Part shown: piece after piece, positions 7,326 to 14,782 of the stretch
Numbering within the stretch: the first letter of the stretch is position 1
Layout of the letters: each line of letters opens with the position of its first letter
NCBI RefSeq assembly: GCF_008360935.1
Contig: NZ_SRXO01000001.1
Span: forward strand, 529,000-592,999
Direction of reading: 5' to 3'
Source of the DNA: Siccirubricoccus phaeus
GTDB lineage: Bacteria > Pseudomonadota > Alphaproteobacteria > Acetobacterales > Acetobacteraceae
Length of the DNA: 64,000 bases
Notes under the pieces: model-generated
The model's input: only the letters and a program-made list of their open reading frames with translations
Databases searched by the model: none
What the model was told of the DNA's origin: nothing
Translations under genes and position numbers: made by a program

Positions 7326-10300
7326 CAGGGCAGCTCCTCCGGCAGGGTCTGATCCAGCTTCGCCATGCCCGCCCAGGGATCGGCCTTCTGCCGCGCGAGC
7401 CGCGCCGGGATGGTGGCGATGGTGAAGGCAGCGGGGTCGAGCTTCGTCGTCACCTCCCGCCAGGCGAGCGGCGTCGCCACGGTGGCGCCCGGCCGCGCCC
7501 GCGGGCAGTAGGAGCAGATGGCGGTCGCCCCCGCCCCGTTGCGCAGCCAGTCCACCAGGATGCGGCCGCGCCGCTTCGCCTTGGGCACGGTGGAGATGAA
7601 GCGGTCCGGCGCCTCCTTCTCCAGCGCCCGGGCGAGGCCGCGGGCGAAGCCGCGCACCGTTTCCCACCCCGCCTCCGGCCGCAGCGGCACCACCAGATGC
7701 AGCCCCTTGCCGCCGGTGGTGCGGCAGAAGCTTTCCAACCCCATCCCCTGCAGCCGCTGCCGCAGATCGAGCGCCGCCTGCACCACCTCGGCGAAATCCA
7801 CCCCCTCGCCGGGGTCGAGGTCGAACACCACCCGGTCGGGATGCGCCGGGTCGGCCAGGGTGGCGCCCCAGCCATGCAGCTCGATCGCGCCCATCTGGGC
7901 GCAGGCCAGCAGCCCCTCCCGGTCGCGGATCGCGAGGTAGGGCTGGCCCTCCGCCTCGCCCTCCGCGATCTCGCGCGGCATGCCGCGGCCGCCATGCTTC
8001 TGGAAGAAATGCTCGCCGGCGATCCCTTCCGGGCAGCGCACCAGGGCCAGCGGCCTGCCGGCGATCTCCGGCAGGGCGCGCGCCGCCACCGCCTCCCAAT
8101 AGGCGGCAAGGTCCTGCTTGGTGATGCCGGGCCAGAGCTCGCGCTCCGGATGGGTGATCCGCATGCCGCCGACCTCCGCCGTGCCGCGCGCCGGCTTCGG
8201 CGCATGGACGATGACCCCGGCGCGCGGCCGCTTCGGCCGCAGCGCGGCCCGGGGCACCTCCGGGTTGGGTACCGGCCGGACCACCTCGGCGGGCTGCTTG
8301 TCCTCCCGCAGCCCGAGATAGGTGGAGTGGCGCAGCCGCCCCGCCCCGGTCCAGCCGATATACTGCACCTCCGCGACCAGCTCCGGCCGCACCCAGGCGA
8401 TGGTGGCGTCGGGCGGGTCGCCGGCCAGCAGCATCCCGGCGGGCGGCGGGGCGGCGAGCTGGCCGAGCCGGCGGCGCAGCGCCACCAGCTCCTCCCCGGT
8501 GAAGCCGCTGCCGACGCCGCCGGCGTAATGCAGCCGCCCCGCCTCGTCATGATAGCCGAGATGCAGCGCGCCCAGCCCCTGGCGGCTGCCGGCGGGGGGC
8601 GTCCAGCCGAGGACGATGAATTCCTCCCGCCCCTGGCACTTCACCTTCACCCAGTCGCGCCCGCGGATGCCGCGATAGGGCGACTCCGCCCGCTTGCAGA
8701 TGATGCCCTCCAGCCCCAGGGCACAGGCCTGCCGCCGCACCCGTGGCGTCTGGCCTTCCAGATGCTCGCTGTAGCGCAGCCCGCCGCGCCAGGGGCCGAG
8801 CCCTTCCAGCGCCGTCTTGCGGTCGATCAGGCGGCAGGGGCGGAGGTCCCAGCCATCCAGGTAGAGCAGGTCGAAGAGATAGAGGTAGAGCCCCTTGCGC
8901 CGCCCGCCCCGGCTGAGCGCCGCCTGCAATTCGGCGAAGGAGGAGAGGCCGTCGGGGCGGAGCGCCACCAGCTCCCCATCCAGCAGGGCGGTTTCGGCCG
9001 GCAGGGTGGCGGCGGCGCGGGCGAGGTCCGGCAGGCGGTCGGTCCAGTCCTGGCCGTTGCGGGTGATGAGGCGGATGGTCTTGCCGCGCTTCTCCACCAG
9101 CAGGCGGTAGCCGTCGAATTTCACCTCGCTGAGCCAGTCGGCGCCTTCGGGCGGTTCTTCCACGAGGGTGGCCAGGGCAGGCTTCTGATCCTCGGGCAGC
9201 TCGCCCGGGATAGCGCCGGGCAGAGGTGGCTCGGCCTTGGCCTGGCGCCTGCGCGGCGTGGTGCGGGCAGCCGGGGCGGGCGCAGGTTCTTCGGTCTCCG
9301 GCACCGGAGGGGTCGCCTCGCGGCGGGATGCCAGCCTTGCCACCTCCGAGGCCGGTTCCGGGCGCCCCGCCCGGGGCGCCGGCTGCGCCTCCTCCGCCGC
9401 TGCCGACCGGCGGGCTGCGCGCTTTGTCCGGGATGTAGCTTCCGTCTTCTCTGCCGCCGGCGAGGAAACAGCGCGCTTCGTCCGGGATGCAGCTTCCGTC
9501 TTCTCTGCCGCTGGCGAGGAAGCAGCGCGCTTCGTCCGGGACGCAGGTTCCGCCTTCCCTGCCGCCGGCGAGGGAGCAGCGCGCTTCGTCCGGGACGCAG
9601 GTTCCGCCTTCCCTGCCGCCGGCGAGGGAGCAGCGCGCTTCGTCCGGGATGCAGGTTCCGTCTTCCCTGCCGCCGGCGAGGAAGCAGCGCGCTTCGTCCA
9701 GGACGCAGGTTCCGCCCTCGCCGCCGCCGGCAAGGGAGCAGCGCGCTTCGTCCGCGATGCGGGTTCCTCCTTCCCCGCCCCCGGCGGAGGAGCGGCGCGT
9801 CCCGTCCGCGATGCGGGCTCCGCCCGCTCCACCGCCGGCGGCGGAGCGAGGCGCGCCGTCCGGGCCGCGGTCCCTGCCCTCCCCGGCGCCAGTCGCGGCG
9901 CGGCCGGCTCCGCCTGGCGAAGGGGCACGGGCTTCGCCCGCTGCGGCGCCGGGGGCGCAGCGGCGCGCTCCGCCTCGCGGACGGAGCCGGGCTTCGCCTT
10001 CTCCGGCACCGGGCGCGGGGCGGGGCCGGGTGCCGCCTCCAGCGCCGTGGCATCGGCGCCCTGCCGCTCTGCCCCGTCATGCTCCTTGATGAGCAGCCAA
10101 TTCTCCGCCTTCTCCCGCCCGCGCGGCTTCATCCGCACCAGCGCGAAGCCGCCCGAGAGGCGCTGGCCGGAGAGGCGGAATTTCAGCTCCCCCGCCGCCA
10201 GCCCGGCCGCCGGGTCGCCCACCGGCTCCCAGCTTCCCTCATCCCAGATCTCCACCTCCCCGGCGCCGTAATGGCCTTCCGGGATGCGGCCATGGAAATC

Positions 10301-10579
10301 GGCATAGGCCAGGGGATGGTCCTCCACCCGCACCGCCAGGCGCTTGTCGGCCGGGTCCAGGGAAGGCCCCTTCGGCACCGCCCAGCTCCACAGCACGCCG
10401 CCATGCTCCAGCCGGAAATCCCAGTGCAGCCGGCGGGCGGCATGTTTCTGCACGACGAAGCGGCGGCGCTTGCCGGTGGCGCGGCCGCCGGGGGGCGGCT
10501 CCGGCGTCGCGGCGAAGTCGCGCTTCGCCCGGTAGGTGGCGATGGAGGTGTCGCGGGGGGTGGCGGCGCGGGAGGCCAT
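7325..10579 (-). CDS. ligD: Multifunctional DNA ligase LigD with expanded repeat linker
   Basis: A 1,084-residue ATP-dependent NHEJ ligase. The domain order is 3'-phosphoesterase (about 40-170, with HWDFRLEHGG and GHYGAGEVEIWD), a long linker, the ligase core (adenylated Lys near 487 in EVKFDGYR), and a C-terminal primase-polymerase (about 800-1084, with VVFDLDPGEG and FFQKHGGRGMPRE). This PE-LIG-POL order is that of Pseudomonas LigD, which is about 840 residues. The excess here is almost wholly the linker at about 175-460. It carries about eight copies of an 18-residue Ala/Lys/Arg/Pro repeat (consensus EPASRTKRAAPSPAAGKA), encoded by a 54-bp tandem array. The basic repeats resemble histone-H1-like tails and may bind DNA; that is inference. 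Confidence 0.95.
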   Translation of the reverse strand: MASRAATPRDTSIATYRAKRDFAATPEPPPGGRATGKRRRFVVQKHAARRLHWDFRLEHGGVLWSWAVPKGPSLDPADKRLAVRVEDHPLAYADFHGRIPEGHYGAGEVEIWDEGSWEPVGDPAAGLAAGELKFRLSGQRLSGGFALVRMKPRGREKAENWLLIKEHDGAERQGADATALEAAPGPAPRPVPEKAKPGSVREAERAAAPPAPQRAKPVPLRQAEPAAPRLAPGRAGTAARTARLAPPPAVERAEPASRTGRAAPPPGAGKEEPASRTKRAAPLPAAARAEPASWTKRAASSPAAGKTEPASRTKRAAPSPAAGKAEPASRTKRAAPSPAAGKAEPASRTKRAASSPAAEKTEAASRTKRAVSSPAAEKTEATSRTKRAARRSAAAEEAQPAPRAGRPEPASEVARLASRREATPPVPETEEPAPAPAARTTPRRRQAKAEPPLPGAIPGELPEDQKPALATLVEEPPEGADWLSEVKFDGYRLLVEKRGKTIRLITRNGQDWTDRLPDLARAAATLPAETALLDGELVALRPDGLSSFAELQAALSRGGRRKGLYLYLFDLLYLDGWDLRPCRLIDRKTALEGLGPWRGGLRYSEHLEGQTPRVRRQACALGLEGIICKRAESPYRGIRGRDWVKVKCQGREEFIVLGWTPPAGSRQGLGALHLGYHDEAGRLHYAGGVGSGFTGEELVALRRRLGQLAAPPPAGMLLAGDPPDATIAWVRPELVAEVQYIGWTGAGRLRHSTYLGLREDKQPAEVVRPVPNPEVPRAALRPKRPRAGVIVHAPKPARGTAEVGGMRITHPERELWPGITKQDLAAYWEAVAARALPEIAGRPLALVRCPEGIAGEHFFQKHGGRGMPREIAEGEAEGQPYLAIRDREGLLACAQMGAIELHGWGATLADPAHPDRVVFDLDPGEGVDFAEVVQAALDLRQRLQGMGLESFCRTTGGKGLHLVVPLRPEAGWETVRGFARGLARALEKEAPDRFISTVPKAKRRGRILVDWLRNGAGATAICSYCPRARPGATVATPLAWREVTTKLDPAAFTIATIPARLARQKADPWAGMAKLDQTLPEELP
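9395..9822 (-). repeat. 54-bp tandem array inside ligD
   Basis: About eight head-to-tail 54-bp units (plus-strand signature GCGCGCTTCGTCCGGGA) encode 18-residue repeats in the LigD linker. Central copies are almost identical and edge copies are degenerate, as expected for recent slippage or unequal exchange. The reading frame is intact throughout, so copy number can vary in 18-residue steps. Confidence 0.9.
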
Positions 10580-10819
10580 GATGTCCCGGCAACGTCACGC
10601 CGATGCCGTGGTTGCCGCGCGCCGGCCCGCGGGGTGGCGCGACGCATCGCCAGCCGGCGGTGGGCGGCATGAGCGCCGCCGGAACGAGACGCCGCCGAGG
10701 ATCGCGACGCCCCTCCCCCGTCCGGCGGCGGCCCTCCCCGGCGAGGAGACCGGTGCGGCCGAAGCCGCCCGGCTCCGGCCGGCCTTTCGGTTAGCGCCCC
10801 GCCACCCGGCACGGCCGGG

Positions 10820-12133
10820 TCAGGGGAGCTGCTCCTTCTCGAACACCTCCAGCTCCGCCCCCAGGACCTTGCCCCTGGTCTCGGGGCCCAGATAGACGCC
10901 GATGATGAGGACGATGAGCGAGCCGATGGTCGCGTACATCATCGGCAGGGCGAAGCCCATATTCTGGTTCACCGCGTAGTAGGTGAGGATCGGCGCGACG
11001 AAGCCGCCCCAGATCGCCCCCTGGTGATAGACGAAGCCGGCGGCGGAGGCGCGGATCTCGGTCGGGAACCGCTCCGAGAGCCAGCACGGGTTCAGCGTGT
11101 CCTTGCCGCCGACGATCAGCGCCTGCAGCAGGAAGCCCAGGGTGAAGATCAGCGGGTCGATCGTCGTCAGGTAGATCGGCGTGATGAAGATCGCGATGGT
11201 GCAGGGGATGATGAGCGCCCAGCGCCGCCCGATCCGGTCCGACATGGCGCCCCAGAAGGCCGAGGAGACGAAGACCAGGATGTTGCCCCAGAACAGCGGC
11301 ACCGCCACCATCGCCGGCGTCCAGCCCAGCTCCTTCTGCAGATAGGTGCCGGGCAGCGCCCAGATGGCGTAGTAGACGCAGAAATTGGCGGCCATCCAGA
11401 GGCAGCCGGTCAGGGTGTTCCAGAGGTATTTCCGCTTGAAGATGGCGAAGAGCGGCAGCGTCACCGCCTGCCTCGTGGTCGCCTGGATCTTCTGGTTCTC
11501 GGCCCAGACCTCCGGCTCCTTCACATAGGCGCGGATCCAGAGGCAGACGAGGGCCGGCAGCACGCCGAGGATGAGCATGCCGCGCCAGCCATAGCCCTGC
11601 CCAAGCGATTCCATCGGCTCGTAGAGCAGGCCGTAGGCGGCCGCCGAGAGGGCGTAGCCGAGGCCCCAGGAGCCCTGCAGCACGCCTGACATCAGGCCGC
11701 GGGACCGCGCCGGCCAGGATTCCATGGCCAGCGCCGCGCCCGCCGGCCATTCGGCCCCCATGCCGATGCCGAGCAGCGCCCGGAAGAAGAACAGGAAGGC
11801 GAAGTCGGGCGAGAAGCCGGCGAAGAGGTTGCACAGCGAATACCACAGGATGGAGATCATCAGCGGCGCCTTGCGGCCCATCCGGTCGGCCAGCCAGCCC
11901 GCCGCCGTGGCGCCGACCAGGCGCAGCCACAGCGTGACGGCGAACACCGCCGTCACGGCGGTGAGCGGCACGTCGAATTCCTGCGCGATCGGCAGCATGA
12001 TGAGCAGGAAGATGGTGAAGTCGAACGCATCCAGCGTCCAACCGAGCCAGGCTGCCAGATAGGCGTACCACTGGTCCTTGGTGGGTTCCTTCCACCAGGG
12101 CACGGCTTTCCCCGCCTTCGGCGCTGCGGACAT
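10820..12133 (-). CDS. MFS carrier, sialate:H+ symporter (SHS)-like group
   Basis: A 437-residue major facilitator protein with about 12 hydrophobic helices. The loop 2-3 signature is GWLADRMGRKAPLM, repeated in the second half as GAMSDRIGRRWALI. The conserved acidic residue in TM1 (LDAFDF) and the GIGMGAEWPAG segment are typical of the SHS group, which includes NanT and Jen1-type lactate carriers. It is probably a proton-coupled importer of a carboxylate or acidic sugar in the inner membrane; the substrate is unknown. The start at 12133 follows GGGAGGT with good spacing; an in-frame ATG at 12214 lacks a ribosome-binding site. No adjacent catabolic operon identifies the substrate. Confidence 0.88.
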   Translation of the reverse strand: MSAAPKAGKAVPWWKEPTKDQWYAYLAAWLGWTLDAFDFTIFLLIMLPIAQEFDVPLTAVTAVFAVTLWLRLVGATAAGWLADRMGRKAPLMISILWYSLCNLFAGFSPDFAFLFFFRALLGIGMGAEWPAGAALAMESWPARSRGLMSGVLQGSWGLGYALSAAAYGLLYEPMESLGQGYGWRGMLILGVLPALVCLWIRAYVKEPEVWAENQKIQATTRQAVTLPLFAIFKRKYLWNTLTGCLWMAANFCVYYAIWALPGTYLQKELGWTPAMVAVPLFWGNILVFVSSAFWGAMSDRIGRRWALIIPCTIAIFITPIYLTTIDPLIFTLGFLLQALIVGGKDTLNPCWLSERFPTEIRASAAGFVYHQGAIWGGFVAPILTYYAVNQNMGFALPMMYATIGSLIVLIIGVYLGPETRGKVLGAELEVFEKEQLP

Positions 12134-12680
12134 GTTTGACCTCCCTGTTCTGCCGTTATCGTTTGCTGCGCTTTGCACGCATGCCGCCATGCCTGGCGTT
12201 CGGGCGGCACTCATGGGCCGGGCCTGATGATCGGTCCGCCGATGCTGTTCCTGGCCTCAGGGGATGGCCGCGACTCCCGGCGGCCCGCCAGGCCGCAGCC
12301 GGCCGGCCATGCCCACCGGCGGGTCTCGGATGGCAGGCCGGTCATTCCGCGGCTGGCCCTGGCCCTGGCAGCAGGGCACCCTGTCCCGGCCCGCCGCGAG
12401 GGGCGGCGCCGGCAGGCCGATCCCGGCCCGGCGCGGGTCGCGGCTCAGCGGACGGGACCTTCGCCGGAATGCTCCCGGGAACGCCAACATGGCGGCGGCG
12501 CAGGCCATGCGCGGCAGGCCGGCCGTTTCCCGGCACGCCTTGCGATGCGTCTCGGCATCCGGTCCCCTCCCTGACAGGGCAGAGGCGAAGGCGGCATGGC
12601 GTCGGGGTATCGGTGGTTGTAGCAATCAGGCGGCCATGAGGACCCCGATCTGTCGCAACGGCTCTAACCCTGGCGCGAGG

Positions 12681-12802
12681 CTAGTGTCCTGATTCCGAAG
12701 TCCTGCGGACTTCGGTCTCGGGCCACCAGCTTTTGGTTTCAGTGGCCTGCTTGTCCGCTGCGTTCGCTGGAAATCCAACGAACTTCGCAGGCAGGACACT
12801 AG
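12681..12802 (+). repeat. R1 element (MITE-like), copy A
   Basis: A 122-bp element with 11-bp terminal inverted repeats CTAGTGTCCTG / CAGGACACTAG. It contains two internal hairpins: one GAAGTCC/GGACTTC, the other GTTCGCTGGAAATCCAACGAAC. CTAG at both ends looks like a target-site duplication. Other copies: 17227-17348, 18268-18388, 19325-19369 (short), 37325-37444, 37558-37668 (diverged) and 58959-59080. Confidence 0.85.
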
Positions 12803-12950
12803 AGCCCGGCGCGGCGACGGGGCAACAGGCTTCTGCCGCCCTCGCCGGCGGTTGCCGTTCCAGGCTTGTGCGCGGCGGGCGGCATGGGCTGCGGGGGGTG
12901 GAGCTGCGGCGCCCTCCTCCGCTCCGGCCGCGCTGCGGATCGCACGCCCG

Positions 12951-13003
12951 GGCTGGTGCCCCTCGGCTGGTGCCCCATGGCTGGTGCCCCATGGCTGGTG
13001 ACC
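12951..13003 (+). repeat. 14-bp tandem repeat, about 3.6 copies
   Basis: Units begin GGCTGGTGCCCC at 12951, 12965, 12979 and 12993. The second and third are identical. It lies in non-coding DNA; no function is apparent. Confidence 0.8.
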
Positions 13004-13335
13004 GGGCGCACAGCCGGGAAAGGGCGATCAGCGGCATTCGCCGCGGCAAGCCTGCCGCGGAGGAGTCATGGCCCCTTATCGTCCCGCCATCTGCCAGGCC
13101 GCCGGATGCACCGGCGCCGCAGGACCGCTTCGCCTCGCGCCGATGGCGACGGGCGCCGACGGGCTCTGGCTTGCCCTCGCCAGCACCTGGCTGCAATCCG
13201 CCCCCGCCATGGGCGAGGACCGCACGGCGCCCGGCGCGGCAGCCGCGGCGTCCCGTCCCGAGCCCGGGATGCCGCCGGGCGGCTGACCCTCGATCCGCCG
13301 CACGCCCGGAGGGGCCAGGCCAAGGGCGACGACCG

Positions 13336-14385
13336 CTACATCAGGAACACGCCCTTCCCGGTATTCTGCTGGTCGAACAGCTTGTAGGCCTCCTCCGCCT
13401 GGTCGAGCTTCCACTGATCGGTGAAGAGGCTGTCCACGCTCAGCTTCCGGTCGATGATGAAGCGCGCGCATTCCGCCTGGCCGACATTGGAGAAGGTCCA
13501 GGAGGCGATGACCGTCGCCTGCCGCCGCAGCATGTCCGGCGAGACGTCGATGGTCACCTCGCCGCCCTCGCCGACGAAGCAGCAGGTGCCCCAGACCTTC
13601 AGCGCGCGGATCGCCTGGATGCGCGCCTGCGGCGAGGAGGAGGTGTCGAGCGTCAGATCGGCGCCGAGGCCGTGGGTGAGGTCGCGGATCGCCTCCACCG
13701 GGTCGGCGTTGGAGGGGTTGATCGTCTCCGCCGCGCCGAATTCCCGCGCCCGCTCCAGCCGCTGCGGCGAGATGTCGAGGGCGATCACCCGCGCGCCCAT
13801 GGCGGTGGCGAGCTGCGTCGCGGAGAGCCCCACCGGCCCCTGGCCGAAGATGGCGATGGTGTCGTTGCCGGAGATGTTCATCCGGCGCAGCGCGCCATAG
13901 GCGGTGCCGGTGCCGCAGGAGATGGCGGCGCCGGCGGTGAAGCTCAGCGCCTCCGGCAGCGGCACCAGGGTATTGGCCGGCACGCACATGTAGTTGGCAT
14001 GGCCGCCATGGGAGTTGTTGCCATAGACCTTCACGCTGGTCTGCTGGCAGAGCTGCTGCCAGCCGGTGCGGCAATGGTTGCAGGTGGTGCAGCCCTGGTA
14101 GTGATGCACCATCACCCGCTGCCCCACCTGCGCCTGGCGCGGATCGACGCCCGGGCCGATGGCGGCGACGACGCCGCAGGGCTCATGTCCGGCGATGGTC
14201 GGGCCCACCGGCGTGGCGAGGCCGTTGTTCTGCCGCACGCCCTTCGGCCGGCGATACTGCTTCAGGTCGCTGCCGCACATGCCGGAGGCCTTCATCTCCA
14301 GCACCACCTCGCCGAAGCCCGGGGTGGGGTCGGGGAAGGACATGATCTCGAGCTGCCGGTCGCCGGTGAACACCACGCCACGCAT
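13336..14385 (-). CDS. Zinc-dependent alcohol dehydrogenase (MDR family)
   Basis: A 349-residue medium-chain dehydrogenase. The catalytic domain has GMCGSDLKQY and GHEPCGVV (catalytic zinc region). The four structural-zinc cysteines lie in CTTCNHCRTGWQQLC. The NAD-binding fold has GQGPVG followed by an acidic ALDIS strand end, suggesting NAD preference. The start at 14385 is supported by GAGGAGG just upstream. It is predicted to be a cytosolic alcohol or polyol dehydrogenase. The sequence resembles threonine/sorbitol-type members, but the substrate is not determined. It stands alone, divergent from the penicillin-acylase-family gene. Confidence 0.9.
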   Translation of the reverse strand: MRGVVFTGDRQLEIMSFPDPTPGFGEVVLEMKASGMCGSDLKQYRRPKGVRQNNGLATPVGPTIAGHEPCGVVAAIGPGVDPRQAQVGQRVMVHHYQGCTTCNHCRTGWQQLCQQTSVKVYGNNSHGGHANYMCVPANTLVPLPEALSFTAGAAISCGTGTAYGALRRMNISGNDTIAIFGQGPVGLSATQLATAMGARVIALDISPQRLERAREFGAAETINPSNADPVEAIRDLTHGLGADLTLDTSSSPQARIQAIRALKVWGTCCFVGEGGEVTIDVSPDMLRRQATVIASWTFSNVGQAECARFIIDRKLSVDSLFTDQWKLDQAEEAYKLFDQQNTGKGVFLM

Positions 14386-14782
14386 CGCGCTTCCTCCTCG
14401 CTTGCTTGGGCGGGATGCTAGAGCAGCTTTGCGCCGAGTGGAAACCGCCGGCGTGATGCGGCGGCAGCGGCCGTCGCCGAGGGCCCGCCCAGGGCGGGAA
14501 CGTGCTGGCCAAGGCCGCCAAGGGGGGGTGCGCCGCCGCCGGCGGGCCCGACCAGGGCGAGAGCATACCGCCCGAGGCCGCCACCGGCCGGAAGCGCGGC
14601 GGCGACGGCGGACCCGACCAGGGCGGAGCATGCCGCCCCGGGGGCCGCCACAGGGCCGGAAGTGCGCCGCCGCCGGCGGACCCGACCAGGGCGGAACGGG
14701 CCGGCCGGGACCGCCACAGGGCCGGATGCCCGCCCGCGCGACGCGCCCCGGGCGCGGTGGACGAGCGCCCGGCGCTTCGCGC
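14386..14782. repeat. Divergent intergenic region with degenerate 67-bp tandem repeats
   Basis: The shared string CCCGACCAGGGCG recurs at 14547, 14613 and 14681, giving units of 66 and 68 bp that also share GGGCCGGAAG-like segments. A fragment resembling R2 (CTAGAGCAG) lies at about 14418. Promoters for the two divergent genes must lie here, but none is clear at this GC content. Confidence 0.6.

Larger units (their letters stand above)
12134..13335. other. Long intergenic region without recognisable gene
   Basis: I see no convincing gene here: the open frames are low-complexity and lack family features. It contains an R1 element (12681-12802) and four 14-bp tandem units (12951-13003). The remainder is GC-rich sequence in which I see nothing. 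Confidence 0.6.

Noticed and set aside
9237..10271. Long plus-strand open frames opposite ligD, with repeats.
   Set aside because: They are the antisense reading of the 54-bp array; the LigD frame on the other strand has intact domains.
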